From Bythopirellula goksoeyrii (GTDB taxonomy: Bacteria; Planctomycetota; Planctomycetia; Pirellulales; Lacipirellulaceae): a DNA stretch of 64,000 bases. The notes beneath the pieces were generated by a model that made no database searches, had not been told where the DNA came from, and saw only the letters and a program-made list of their open reading frames with translations. Every line of letters begins with the position of its first letter. Position 1 is the stretch's first letter. Location: NCBI RefSeq assembly GCF_008065115.1, contig NZ_CP042913.1:257211-321210 (forward strand), read 5' to 3'. Shown here in pieces: positions 26,378 through 35,884 of this stretch. The position numbers and the translations under genes are program-made.

Positions 26378-26899
26378 CTAGTTACCGCGTGTTGCCAGCT
26401 TGCGAAGTTCATCGGTCGGCAGGGGAATGCCGCTGATCTCCCCATCACAGACAAGGTTCGAGCCGACGATCGCCTGAAACTGGCTAACCACGATCCGATT
26501 ACGGCGCATTTTTGTGAGCTTACAAACAACCGTAAGTCGGTCTCCCGGTATCACGGCACCTCGAAATCTGACATTGTTAAGTGCCCCAAATCCCATCACT
26601 TCACAACCCAAGAGATTGTGCTTGAGTGCATGATACGAGCACATTTGCGCGGCTGCCTCGCAGATAATAACTCCTGGCATCAATGGCATACCAGGCATGT
26701 GACCCGCGACCCAGAACTCCTGATCGGTCACGTCTAGGAAACCAGCACAGATATTGATTTCGGCATCATCAAAGATAATTGCGGTGAGATGTTCCATCTC
26801 ACCACGCTGTGAATTCACTTGGCGAATCGCTTCGAGATCCGCCACGATATTGGAGTAATCGAGCGTTTCGGGATCGAGTATCCAATCTTTGCCTGCCAC
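26378..26899 (-). CDS. fabZ: FabZ-like 3-hydroxyacyl-ACP dehydratase
   Basis: The 173-residue hot-dog-fold protein has the FabZ active-site helix region 'FWVAGHMPGMPLMPGVIICE' (catalytic His, then Glu) and 'GALNNVRFRGAVIPGDRLTV'. It dehydrates 3-hydroxyacyl-ACP in fatty-acid synthesis. It is about 30 residues longer than E. coli FabZ at the N-terminus. Translation starts at GTG 26899, with AAGGAA eight bases upstream. Another dehydratase in the same family (for example in a lipid side path) cannot be excluded. Confidence 0.88.
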   Translation of the reverse strand: MAGKDWILDPETLDYSNIVADLEAIRQVNSQRGEMEHLTAIIFDDAEINICAGFLDVTDQEFWVAGHMPGMPLMPGVIICEAAAQMCSYHALKHNLLGCEVMGFGALNNVRFRGAVIPGDRLTVVCKLTKMRRNRIVVSQFQAIVGSNLVCDGEISGIPLPTDELRKLATRGN

Positions 26900-26989
26900 A
26901 ACGTAAATTCCTTAGCCGAATTACTCCCAGTCGACGCCAATTCGTCGCCCCCTAAAAACGCCCGAAAGAGAATGCAGATATCGGATCGA

Positions 26990-27088
26990 TTAGGTACGGA
27001 CCTTCTGGCGTCGGCTCTTACGGGGGCGGCTACACGCGGGGCGCTTGCCGTGATTAGCTTTCTTAACTTTGCGACCTGGCTTGGCCAT
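26990..27088 (-). CDS. 32-residue highly basic protein
   Basis: Short minus-strand gene reading MAKPGRKVKKANHGKR at the start and ending S-R-R-Q-K-V-R-T, then TAA. Nearly half of its residues are Lys, Arg or His. AAAGGGA sits five bases upstream of the ATG. The composition resembles small ribosomal or rRNA-binding proteins; I do not recognise the family with certainty. It lies upstream of fabZ on the same strand, 90 bases before the fabZ start. Too short for usual gene finders. Confidence 0.75.
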   Translation of the reverse strand: MAKPGRKVKKANHGKRPACSRPRKSRRQKVRT

Positions 27089-27193
27089 GGGAGATCCCTT
27101 TCTATACTGGCGAAAAAATTGCTACAGACCCAGTATTCTACCAGTAATTAGGCCTGACGGGAAGTGCTTCGGTCCCTCCGTTCTAAGGTGTGA

Positions 27194-28165
27194 CTACTGC
27201 TTCTCCCGCAAATTCCAGGCTTCTACCCAGACGATTCCAACTGGCTGATAGCCGAAGTCCTTGACCAGCCGCTCAGACATGTCGGTTAGGTGGCCTGCCC
27301 CGTAAAAAATGCCGATTTTTCGCTTGCCTGCACGTAATTGTTTCCGCAGCACCTCGAGCGCCCGCTTGTTGCGCTCAGTGATGAGCGTAGATCCTTCGGG
27401 GCCTGACATGCCAGAGAGAACCGACTCCATGGACTGAAATTGCTTAGCAATGGCCGTTTTGAGCATGCGAGGTCGGTCTTCAGAAAACATAGCTGTAAAC
27501 AGCTCAAAATCAGTCGACTCGCCTTGAGCTGCTTGTTCGCTCTGCAGTGCGATGGCCTGCCCCATCATGCGGGTATACATCTTCATAAAACTCTCGTCTC
27601 GATTTTCCATCGACGAGGCGAATTCTTCAGGAGACATGTCTGCATGAACAAAATTGGGCCGGGTGTAGTCGATCTGCTCCAACTGGTGCTCGACTTCCAA
27701 GATCGACTTCATACTGTTCTGCATAGCACCAACCGGATGCAGATTTGAAGTCCCTCGACCTCGCTCGACCCGGGTTCCTGGAGGTGCTACCAACTCGTAG
27801 AGCAAGGCCTGATAGTTGCGAAAACTGCGATTGAGGAAGGCATAGTATTGAGGATCCCCGATATGCACCGCGCCGATTAGATCGACATATTCGCGGGCCT
27901 GCGGCAGGCCCGACTTCGACTGGCGAATCTGCTTGACTTGCTTAGCTGGCACATAACGAACAATTGCCACTTCTAAAGCCTGGGGTTTACCATTCTCGTC
28001 CTTGGCGACACGCACCCACTCTTCACCCAATGTTTGCTGATCTTCAGCGACAGCGGGTTTGGCATGGACGAGGCCAGCGTCAATTGGCCATGGTCCAAGT
28101 CCAACGATGCAAAGCAATAAGGGGCCGACGATCCGGCGGAGGGGCAAAAGGTACAGATAGCTCAA
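27194..28165 (-). CDS. TraB/TIKI-like protein, exported
   Basis: The product of about 323 residues has an N-terminal signal segment ('IVGPLLLCIVGLGPWPID'). It resembles the TraB/GumN (TIKI) family: 'VDLIGAVHIGDPQYYAFLN', 'YQALLYELV', and 'IGIFYGAGHLTDMSERLVKD' with the paired GxxH motifs. TIKI proteins are metal-dependent proteases in animals; bacterial members are unassigned. The start is TTG 28165, because AAGGAG is spaced 7 bases before it, whereas ATG 28189 has no ribosome-binding site; the ATG is the alternative. Confidence 0.75.
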   Translation of the reverse strand: MSYLYLLPLRRIVGPLLLCIVGLGPWPIDAGLVHAKPAVAEDQQTLGEEWVRVAKDENGKPQALEVAIVRYVPAKQVKQIRQSKSGLPQAREYVDLIGAVHIGDPQYYAFLNRSFRNYQALLYELVAPPGTRVERGRGTSNLHPVGAMQNSMKSILEVEHQLEQIDYTRPNFVHADMSPEEFASSMENRDESFMKMYTRMMGQAIALQSEQAAQGESTDFELFTAMFSEDRPRMLKTAIAKQFQSMESVLSGMSGPEGSTLITERNKRALEVLRKQLRAGKRKIGIFYGAGHLTDMSERLVKDFGYQPVGIVWVEAWNLREKQ

Positions 28166-28189
28166 TGGATTTCTCCTTGTGGATGCCAT

Positions 28190-28506
28190 GGACTCAGATT
28201 CGAGCCCTCAGGGACTTTTTCCTGCTAGCGGGTTCAAGAGAAGTATATCCCCGCCAAGCCCAGCAAACAAACCTCGCAAAAACAGGAATTCCAGGCTTTT
28301 GGGGCAGGTGGAAGCAAGAAAGACGCTAGCAATGCTTGACCGGAGAATCGTTATTTTCGTCAGAGTTTACCGAACTTACTCAACCATTGCGACCGGCCAT
28401 TCCGATACTACCAGCACAGATCGTCCGTTTTGTATGCCCTGATGGGGCCTGGACCAACGAAACTGCATCTCTTTGGGGATGCCTGCGACAGGGATAGTGG
28501 GAAGCT
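28190..28506. other. divergent intergenic region
   Basis: About 320 bases between the TraB-like gene and the BBP7 gene. No gene and no clear promoter motif; GGGAAGCT before ATG 28507 is a weak ribosome-binding site for the BBP7 gene. Confidence 0.45.
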
Positions 28507-30114
28507 ATGACCGCTCCAAAAATTTTCAATTGGGTTGCCACCAGTCTACTCATTACGATGAGTTCCGTCGTGAGTCAGGCACAGCCACTTCACCACGAGT
28601 TAGTGCTTGAGGGTCCCAACCCGACGCCACTCTTGATGGACAATCCCAATCACGACTTACAGTTTTTTGCACCGGTCGATTTCGATTTTGAGTGTCGGCC
28701 GATCCGCCAGCAATGTGGTTATTTCTTCAGCTTTGAAAAGTCATTTTGGGCAGCAACAGGTGAGCGAGTCACTGTCGGCGATCCTAACGAAGTCGTATTC
28801 TCCGAGCTGATCTTTGGTGGCAACCTTTCTCCCTTTTCGATCGGCACCCCTCCTCCTCAATACATTATCAACAATAGCATCCAAGACGCTCCTCCTAATG
28901 GCCGCGACTTTGGTCACGGAGATCGCTATGAATTCGGCTATACCCAAGGAGGCAATGGCTGGATGATTGGTGTGATGGACGGTCCGGAAATCGCTGGCCG
29001 ACAGATCTTCGGCTTCAACAGCCTTACTATTCCCAACCAATTGCCGCTCATAGAGAATTTGCACGACCCCAATTTTGATTTCCCAAACTTTGTCTTTGGT
29101 TCTAATATCTTTGGGGAACCCGGATCGGGAAGCTTCGACATAGCCACCTCCCGGAACGGATTCGGCAGCGTCCATGTGAACTTCCGAACTCCGGATGGAT
29201 TTCTCACTGGTTTTGTAGACTACGCGATTAATGGACCGAACAACGAACTAGGTCCGACAGTGGCTGGACCGGGGCGCGCAGTTCAAGCAGTGGTTGTTGG
29301 AACAGGCATTGACGGCAATCCAGAAGTATTACTCGTCGACCTTACAAGTGGTGCCGATGGACTTCCAGACAATCTAAACGGCAACATTGTTGGCGGTTTC
29401 TTCTTTGTTGTGAACGCCGACGATGAAGTGATTGGCACCGGTGTGGACTACGAAGACTTGCACACTTTTAACGTTGCCTTCGAGAGGTTTGAAGTTCGCA
29501 ACCTTACCGAGACCGATGGTATTGAACTAATGAAAACTGTTACGCTCGATAATCGCCACTTGCCAGTCAAACGTCAGGGAGAGTTTGTCGAGTTGGGTGT
29601 GGGAGTTCGCTACCTGAGACTCAACGACGTATTCTACTTCAATGGTAGTGGAGGAATCTTGGGCCGCACTTATGCAACCACTGGCGCAGAGAACCAGATT
29701 GTCGGACCACAGGTTCGTGGAAGATGGTCGAAGCAAAGGGGACGTTGGAACTTCGGACTCGATGGTAGATTTATGTTCGGCTACAACGTCCAGGACCAAA
29801 CTCAGATAGGTGCCATTGGCGAAGACCTTTCTCCGGGTGCAGTCAACTCACCGATCTATGCCCAACCGCATGCGGTTTCCTATGCTCGGCAGCAACAGAA
29901 CTTCTCTCCGGTGGCAGAAATCCGAGCAGACTGCAGCTATCAGATTACCAGCTCGATCGCGGCCAAGCTTGGATACACTGGAATCTTTGTGGAAAACATC
30001 ACGCGTGCTTCACAGACGGTCGACTGGTATATCCCAGACCTTGGTATTCTGAAAGGTGGCAACAATGAAATCTATGTCAATGGCGTGGACTTCGGGTTCG
30101 AAGCCGTCTACTAG
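28507..30114 (+). CDS. BBP7-family outer membrane beta-barrel protein
   Basis: The 535-residue product has a signal peptide ('ATSLLITMSSVVSQAQ'), then the family hallmark 'YFFSFEKSFWAATGERVTVG'. Most of the chain alternates short hydrophobic and polar strands with Gly and aromatic residues, as in outer-membrane barrels; the end 'NGVDFGFEAVY' has the terminal aromatic residue typical of barrel strands. BBP7 proteins are largely restricted to planctomycetes and unassigned in function. A strong intrinsic terminator follows 30 bases after the stop. Confidence 0.85.
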   Translation: MTAPKIFNWVATSLLITMSSVVSQAQPLHHELVLEGPNPTPLLMDNPNHDLQFFAPVDFDFECRPIRQQCGYFFSFEKSFWAATGERVTVGDPNEVVFSELIFGGNLSPFSIGTPPPQYIINNSIQDAPPNGRDFGHGDRYEFGYTQGGNGWMIGVMDGPEIAGRQIFGFNSLTIPNQLPLIENLHDPNFDFPNFVFGSNIFGEPGSGSFDIATSRNGFGSVHVNFRTPDGFLTGFVDYAINGPNNELGPTVAGPGRAVQAVVVGTGIDGNPEVLLVDLTSGADGLPDNLNGNIVGGFFFVVNADDEVIGTGVDYEDLHTFNVAFERFEVRNLTETDGIELMKTVTLDNRHLPVKRQGEFVELGVGVRYLRLNDVFYFNGSGGILGRTYATTGAENQIVGPQVRGRWSKQRGRWNFGLDGRFMFGYNVQDQTQIGAIGEDLSPGAVNSPIYAQPHAVSYARQQQNFSPVAEIRADCSYQITSSIAAKLGYTGIFVENITRASQTVDWYIPDLGILKGGNNEIYVNGVDFGFEAVY

Positions 30115-30144
30115 ACTTGGATGCAGTTAGCTTAATGAAACTTC

Positions 30145-30199
30145 AACGCCCAGGGGTTGCCTCTCTTCAAAAGAAGCAGTCTGGGCGTTCTGTTTTTTT
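30145..30199 (+). terminator. intrinsic terminator after BBP7 gene
   Basis: AACGCCCAG (30145-30153) pairs with CTGGGCGTT (30181-30189), with an inner CTTC/GAAG pair, followed by CTG and seven T's (30193-30199). This is the clearest terminator in the window. The T-run overlaps the stop codon of the opposing small gene. Confidence 0.85.
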
Positions 30200-30383
30200 A
30201 GGCCTTCGCTTGACTCAAATGCATCTTCCGCAACTCGCCAAGTTCCAGCTCTAGGCGATGGCGAAGGGGGCTTTCTGGACGCAGTTCTGACAACAGATTG
30301 TCGGCATTGTCGAACGCATCTTCAGTTAGTCCATCTTTGAATAAACGACTCCAGGTTCGGGAAACTTCATTCTCGGTAAGCAA
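30198..30383 (-). CDS. small hypothetical protein (about 61 residues)
   Basis: A short frame with protein-like sequence ('LTENEVSRTWSRLFKDGLTE', 'AFDNADNLLSELRPESPLRH', then a Lys/His-containing tail), acidic and helical. I place the start at TTG 30383 because AAGGAA lies seven bases upstream; TTG 30410 is an alternative. It ends within the T-run of the opposing terminator. No family recognised. It could be a chance frame. Confidence 0.5.
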   Translation of the reverse strand: MLTENEVSRTWSRLFKDGLTEDAFDNADNLLSELRPESPLRHRLELELGELRKMHLSQAKA

Positions 30384-30410
30384 CTTGATGTTCCTTATGC
30401 AGGCTAACAA

Positions 30411-31126
30411 TTTGGCAATTAGACCTTTCTCTATCTGTGATTATTATCTCTCCAATCGAAATAATGAGCAAGTGGATCGGATGATTTTGCAGCTTTTCAG
30501 CTAAGTGCCATAGATGGTGAACCCATATGCTAGGAGGAATAACCTCACCGACGGCAGAAGATAGGGACTATGTCGGTCAACGAAGAGTCGAAAACTTTGT
30601 CGTCTCTTCTTGAGAATCGCAATATGCGTATACTAGGAGACTGACTTATTTTAAGCCCAAATCCTCTCCAAGGATCGAGTTGCTGGCAATTTGCACTCTG
30701 GTTCGGAGAGCCGCAATGTCGATTAATAAGAGGTTCCCGTAGCTTATTGCGGTTAATATCAGCTGAAAGTTTGCGGAGTTTCAAATTACTTCCTAGAGGG
30801 GGTGCATCCAGCATGATTGGCATTTACAATGGTATTCGAATAATCGCTGGTTTTCGCCGCCTCATGCAGCCGAGGATGCCTCGCATTGTAGGGTCGACAA
30901 GAGTGTTGTGGCGACCACAGCATTGCTTGCATTGGTGTGGATGTCCGCAAGATCCTCTAGTGGCATGTCTGCCGTCCATTAGCAAGCCGAGAGATGGCCG
31001 CTATTAGTATGGGGCCGTTGAAGTGGGTCCCTCCTAGCATGCGACGCTGCCGGTAAACCTGTAACAACGGACTCGATTGTTCGCATAGATGGATATGTGA
31101 CATTCGATAGTCCCGTTTGAGAATTG
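30411..31126. other. intergenic region, no supported gene
   Basis: About 700 bases. An AGGAGG sequence near 30532 has no start codon at a useful distance. Open frames here have poor coding character. The promoter of the large lipid-type synthase should be in the right part. Confidence 0.45.
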
Positions 31127-34100
31127 GTGTTAGTCGTGCATTTGGATCACTTGCCTGGTTCGTTTTTTGGCCCTTCCAACCTAGTTGAGTTGTTGCAGCA
31201 TCGTGCCCTGCATCAAGGGGATGATGTTGGCTTTCGGTTTATTGTCGATGGCGAGCATGAGACTATCGAGTGGACCTATGCCGACCTCGATCGCAAAGCC
31301 CGCTCCATTGCCGTCTCGCTCCAATCCCTTGATCTCGAAGGCGAACGAGCGCTGCTTCTTTATCCTTCGGGGCTGGATTTCGTAGCGGCCTTTTTCGGTT
31401 GTCTCTATGCCGGCGTGACCGCCGTGCCTGCATATCCGCCGCGACGCAATCGCAACATGGCCCGCATCGACTCGATTGCCAATGATGCCGAAGCCAAAAT
31501 TGCACTGACAACCGTCGATGTGTTGGAACGTGTACAAACGATGATCGGTGATACGCCATCGTTGCAGCGAATTCGGTGGCGTGCTACTGATCAACTAGAC
31601 GACGAGTGGGCCAATAGTTGGCAGCGACCTGATGTGCACGGTGATACGCTTGCGTTCTTGCAGTACACATCGGGATCAACGGGCTCTCCCAAAGGAGTGA
31701 TGCTCTCACACGCCAATCTCATGCACAACTCGGCGATGATCGCCTACGCATTTGAGCATACCCGTTCGGGTAGCGGAGTCTTCTGGCTCCCCCTCTATCA
31801 CGACATGGGTCTCATCGGCGGGATTCTGCAACCGCTGCATATGGGCAGATCCAATACTTTGCTTTCGCCAACGCACTTCTTGCAAAAGCCGGTGCGCTGG
31901 CTGAAAGTCGTTTCACAAACTCGAGCCACTATCTCGGGTGGGCCTAATTTCGCCTATGACCTCTGTACGCAAAAGGTAACGGCTGAGCAAAAAGCGACAC
32001 TCGATCTGAGCCAGTGGACACTGGCTTTCAATGGCGCGGAACCGGTTCGGGCAGAAACTATCGAGCGTTTTACCGAGGCCTTCGCGGAATGCGGTTTTAG
32101 GCGAGAAGCGTTCTATCCTTGTTATGGACTGGCTGAGGCAACTTTGATCGTAACCGGAGGGTTCAAGCAGTCTCTCCCAGATGTCCGGGCATTCGATATT
32201 TCTGGTCTCGAGCAGAATGATGTCGTCGAAACCACCCCAGGTGCCGAGGGTTCTCGACTCCTTGTAGGCAGTGGCGGCAATCTACTTGACCAGCAGATCG
32301 TCATCACCGACCCGGAAACATTCGCCAATTTGGGTGACGGGAAGGTGGGCGAGATTTGGGTGTCGGGGCCTAGCGTGGCTGGAGGCTATTGGAAACGAGA
32401 CGACCTTTCCCGCGAGATCTTCCAGGCACGCCTGCAAGATGGGCGTGGTCCATTCCTGCGGACCGGAGACCTTGGATTCCTCCTCGAAGGTGAACTCTTC
32501 GTCACGGGGCGACTTAAAGACCTGATCATTATTCGGGGAGTCAATCATTATCCTCAGGACATCGAGCAAACAGTACAGTCCGCACACTCCGACGTGGTAC
32601 CAGGCGCTGGTGCGGCTGTCGTCACCGGCGAAGATGGTTCCGAACAACTCGTCATTGTTCAAGAAGTCGTCCGCCGTCGCGATCTCCCCTTCTCTGAGAT
32701 AACTGAAGCGATTCGCAAACGGGTCGCCCTAGTACATGAGTTAAATGTTTCTGCTGTTGTTCTGATCAAAGCGAGCAGTATCCCCAAGACCTCTAGCGGC
32801 AAGATACAGCGTCATGCCTGTCGCGATGGATTCCTGGCAGGCACTTTGGCTGCCGTTGCCAAGTGGTCGAGTGAAGAAGGTGATGAAGTCGTCGCTCCTT
32901 CACTCAGGCGCAAGGAGAGAATGACTGAGGCCACCTGGGTCGAAGAAGGTGATACCACCGACACCGTTGAAGATACAACCTCGACAACAACAAGCTCAGT
33001 TGATGCCAACGGCGTTGCCTTGCCGGAAGATGTACCTTCTTCCATGCGCCCTCCAACGAAGGTCCCGGTCGGTCAAACGGCCGAAATCGCAGATGTGGTG
33101 TATGCGAAGGTCCGCGCAATCGGTCGCGAACGAGTAGGAGAACTCAATTGGGATACGAACATCTTGGAATTGGGGCTCGATTCTCTCGAGCGAATGGAGA
33201 TCGTGGCCTCGCTGGAAGAGGCCTTTGGCGGCCGATTCCCTGAGCAAATCCTTCCCTCGATGGAAACGTGTGGAGAGGTTGTCGAGGCCATCCAGCGGTA
33301 TATGGGAGGTACTGCCAAGCGACGCAGTGTACGACCAGACCACTACGAGGTTCACCCCGAGGACTATGACTTTGCTGAGAGTGCCGACTATCTCCGCCTG
33401 CAACAAAATCTTCGTATTGCGCAACGTTCGGGGCTGCCTATCCCGTTCTTTAATGTTCATGAGGGAATCACGAACGATCGAGCAGTGATCGGTGGCAAAG
33501 AATACATTAATTTCTGCAGTTACAATTACTTGGGCATGTCGGGAGATCCCACGGTGACCCAAGCCGTGCAAGAAGCTGTCGCCAAGTTTGGCACCAGTGT
33601 CTCTGCCAGCCGAGTGGTATCAGGACAGAAAACGATTCACGTTCAACTCGAACGGGCAATTGCCGACTTTATCGGCACGGAAGATTCAATTGTTTTCGTG
33701 GGCGGGCACTCTACCAACGAGACGACCATCGGACATCTGTTCGGCGCCGGGGACATGGTTCTTCACGATTCTCTGTCGCACAACAGCATCTTGCAGGGAG
33801 CGATGCTTTCGGGGGCTCGACGACGACCCTTCCCCCACAACGACTGGAAAGCATGCGATGAGATCCTCACGGAACTCCGACATGAGTACCACAAGGTATT
33901 GATCGTTGTAGAAGGGGTCTACAGTATGGATGGGGACTATCCTGATGTACCGAAGTTTGTGGAAGTCAAGCAGCGTCACAAGGCGTACTTGATGGTCGAT
34001 GAGGCCCACTCGATGGGCACCATGGGTCCGCACGGTCGGGGCATGTCGGAGCATTTCGAGGTTGACCCTAGGGATGTCGATATCTGGATGGGGACACTTA

Positions 34101-34624
34101 GTAAATCTTTTGGCAGTTGCGGCGGGTACATCGCTGGTAGTAAAGAAATCGTCGAGTACCTCAAATACACTGCCCCCGGGTTTGTGTATAGCGTTGGCTT
34201 GAGCCCCCCCAATGCTGCAGCGGCATTGGCTTCGCTCCAGCTACTGCAAGAGGAACCCGAGCGTGTCGCTCAACTTGGCAAGAACTCTCGTCTCTTCTTG
34301 CAACTGGCAAAGGAAGCCAAACTTGATACCGGACTAAGCAACAACACCCCGGTCGTGCCCGTCATCACAGGGAATTCCGAAAATGCGCTGCGGCTATCGC
34401 ATGGCTTGTTTGAGCGAGGAATTAACGTGCAGCCAATTCTTTATCCCGCAGTAGAAGAGAGTGCCGCGCGATTGCGGTTTTTCATCACCAGCACTCACAC
34501 TGAAGAACAGATCAGGCAGACCGTAGCAGCCGTCTCCGAGGAGCTTGCCAAATTTGATCCAGTTTACGAACGCTTGCTTCGAGCTACTGCCTCTCCGACT
34601 GGTGAATCTGCTTTGTTTCGATAG
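31127..34624 (+). CDS. fatty-acyl-AMP ligase - acyl carrier - alpha-oxoamine synthase fusion
   Basis: One chain of about 1165 residues holds a whole biosynthetic unit. Residues 10-580: acyl-AMP ligase ('YTSGSTGSPKGVMLSHANLM' near 180, 'YGLAEATLIVTGG', 'RTGDLGFLLEGELFVTGRLK'). Residues about 650-725: acyl carrier domain with phosphopantetheine Ser686 in 'LGLDSLERME'. Residues 770-1150: PLP enzyme of the alpha-oxoamine synthase family (serine palmitoyltransferase, AONS, KBL), with 'LMVDEAHSMGTMGPHGRGMS' and PLP Lys993 in 'GTLSKSFGSCGG'. The expected reaction is activation of a fatty acid, loading on the carrier and decarboxylating condensation with an amino acid, giving a sphingoid-base-like 3-keto amine. 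The start is non-ATG: GTG 31127 is chosen, TTG 31124 and GTG 31136 are alternatives. Confidence 0.88.
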   Translation: MLVVHLDHLPGSFFGPSNLVELLQHRALHQGDDVGFRFIVDGEHETIEWTYADLDRKARSIAVSLQSLDLEGERALLLYPSGLDFVAAFFGCLYAGVTAVPAYPPRRNRNMARIDSIANDAEAKIALTTVDVLERVQTMIGDTPSLQRIRWRATDQLDDEWANSWQRPDVHGDTLAFLQYTSGSTGSPKGVMLSHANLMHNSAMIAYAFEHTRSGSGVFWLPLYHDMGLIGGILQPLHMGRSNTLLSPTHFLQKPVRWLKVVSQTRATISGGPNFAYDLCTQKVTAEQKATLDLSQWTLAFNGAEPVRAETIERFTEAFAECGFRREAFYPCYGLAEATLIVTGGFKQSLPDVRAFDISGLEQNDVVETTPGAEGSRLLVGSGGNLLDQQIVITDPETFANLGDGKVGEIWVSGPSVAGGYWKRDDLSREIFQARLQDGRGPFLRTGDLGFLLEGELFVTGRLKDLIIIRGVNHYPQDIEQTVQSAHSDVVPGAGAAVVTGEDGSEQLVIVQEVVRRRDLPFSEITEAIRKRVALVHELNVSAVVLIKASSIPKTSSGKIQRHACRDGFLAGTLAAVAKWSSEEGDEVVAPSLRRKERMTEATWVEEGDTTDTVEDTTSTTTSSVDANGVALPEDVPSSMRPPTKVPVGQTAEIADVVYAKVRAIGRERVGELNWDTNILELGLDSLERMEIVASLEEAFGGRFPEQILPSMETCGEVVEAIQRYMGGTAKRRSVRPDHYEVHPEDYDFAESADYLRLQQNLRIAQRSGLPIPFFNVHEGITNDRAVIGGKEYINFCSYNYLGMSGDPTVTQAVQEAVAKFGTSVSASRVVSGQKTIHVQLERAIADFIGTEDSIVFVGGHSTNETTIGHLFGAGDMVLHDSLSHNSILQGAMLSGARRRPFPHNDWKACDEILTELRHEYHKVLIVVEGVYSMDGDYPDVPKFVEVKQRHKAYLMVDEAHSMGTMGPHGRGMSEHFEVDPRDVDIWMGTLSKSFGSCGGYIAGSKEIVEYLKYTAPGFVYSVGLSPPNAAAALASLQLLQEEPERVAQLGKNSRLFLQLAKEAKLDTGLSNNTPVVPVITGNSENALRLSHGLFERGINVQPILYPAVEESAARLRFFITSTHTEEQIRQTVAAVSEELAKFDPVYERLLRATASPTGESALFR

Positions 34625-34962
34625 TGCTTTGTCTAGCTTGTCGATCAGGTTGTTAAGTCCTAGCCGATCTTACATGCCGTAGAGATCCCGGACCGCGTGG
34701 CGGTCCGGCTTAGTTCAGTTGCTTCCTTTGTGACGATTATTCTGAGTATTCTACTCGCCGAGACGGCACACTCAGATACTTCCTTTACGGTTTATGGGTG
34801 CCTGACTAAACTAAAGGTGGGGAGATTACTTGTTTTCGCACCCTACAGGCCAGCAATGCCATAGGTTTCCATGGCGTTCGATTAGGGAACAAATCGGACT
34901 CTTTTTCGTTTAGTAGTGAATTCTGCTGCGCACCCATTCCTCCAGCTCACGAGGCTCCCTTC
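34625..34962. other. intergenic region with CCGGACC hairpin
   Basis: No gene seen. It holds the hairpin at 34688-34708 and should hold the promoter of the small helical protein / FtsK-like gene run. Confidence 0.45.
34688..34708. repeat. CCGGACC repeat hairpin, copy 1
   Basis: CCGGACCGC (34688-34696), loop GTG, GCGGTCCGG (34700-34708): a perfect 9-bp stem. The flanks and stem base match a second copy at 41337-41358. It could act as terminator of the lipid-type synthase gene, about 65 bases downstream of its stop, though no T-run follows. Confidence 0.6.
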
Positions 34963-35235
34963 ATGTCCCAAGCAATCGTTGATCCCGCGGAGTTACGCAG
35001 GTTCGCCCATCAACTCAACCAATTCAACGTTGAACTAGAAGATCGCCTCAACACACTTGCCAGTCAGTTGCACACGTTGAACAGCAGTTGGCGAGACCAG
35101 GAACATCGCAAATTTGCTGAAGAGTTTGAGCATCATCTCAAGCTGATCGCGCGCTCAATTGAAGCATCTCGTGAGTACGCACCATTTCTGATGCGCAAGG
35201 CCGAACGGATTGAAGAGTATCTACAGCAGAAGTAG
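34963..35235 (+). CDS. WXG100-like small helical protein
   Basis: The 90-residue all-helical protein has two predicted helices with a turn at S42-W43-R44-D45, the position where WXG100 (ESAT-6-like) proteins have W-x-G. Length, central Trp and helical character fit the superfamily; the Gly of W-x-G is replaced by Asp. The segment S-W-R-D-x4-K-F-x-E is shared with the 74-residue protein at 35885. WXG100 proteins are secreted substrates or chaperone-like partners of type VII secretion ATPases. First gene of a four-gene run that ends with an FtsK/SpoIIIE ATPase. GAGG lies nine bases upstream of the ATG. Confidence 0.75.
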   Translation: MSQAIVDPAELRRFAHQLNQFNVELEDRLNTLASQLHTLNSSWRDQEHRKFAEEFEHHLKLIARSIEASREYAPFLMRKAERIEEYLQQK

Positions 35236-35312
35236 AAAGGAAATGACCAATCGAATGAATCGGAGTATGCCCTTCTCACTACTGACCATTGACAATTGGA
35301 CATTGAATTGCC

Positions 35313-35882
35313 ATGTCTGAATCAGCGAACATTACTTCAGTAGAGGCAATCGAAAGGTTTCGGGCAGCGCTGGCGAAATTCGAAAAGCGAACGCAAGGAG
35401 CACTTGACAATCTGTCGTCGGAGCTCCAACGCGCAACAACTTGGCTGGAACATGATTGCCCCCACTATTGGAAGGTACAAGAAAACAACGCTGCCGATGC
35501 AGTTCATCAAGCCAAGCTCGACGTCGAGCGGTGTCTAATCTTCGCAGTTACTGACGAACGACCTGCCTGCCGCGAAGAACGCGCTGCCCTTCAGGTTGCC
35601 AAGAATCGACTCACCTACTGTCATGACAAAAAGGGGCTCGTCAAACACTGGCAAAGCGTAATGCATCACGAAATGTTTGAGTACAGCGGACGCATCGGAC
35701 ATTTACGCAGAATCCTGGAAACAGAACTTCCAGCGGCACGCGCCAAATTGCAACTCATAATGCGGCGTATCGAAGGATACCAGATCGAACGTCCCCCCGA
35801 TTATCAAGAACCTCTACAAAGCGACGGGAAATCCAATGGGGAAAACCTGCCCGCTAATAAGTCACCTGCGCCGGAAAGTTAA
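35313..35882 (+). CDS. helical protein of unknown function in FtsK/WXG100-like run
   Basis: The 189-residue protein is almost entirely helical and has no signal peptide or membrane segment. The first 130 residues are coiled-coil-like with many charged residues ('FRAALAKFEKRTQGALDNLS', 'HQAKLDVERC'), and it ends with a disordered tail rich in Pro, Ser and Asn. I do not recognise a family. The next gene begins two bases after its stop, so the two are surely co-translated. By position it may be a substrate, adaptor or structural part of the same system. Confidence 0.75.
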   Translation: MSESANITSVEAIERFRAALAKFEKRTQGALDNLSSELQRATTWLEHDCPHYWKVQENNAADAVHQAKLDVERCLIFAVTDERPACREERAALQVAKNRLTYCHDKKGLVKHWQSVMHHEMFEYSGRIGHLRRILETELPAARAKLQLIMRRIEGYQIERPPDYQEPLQSDGKSNGENLPANKSPAPES

Positions 35883-35884
35883 CT

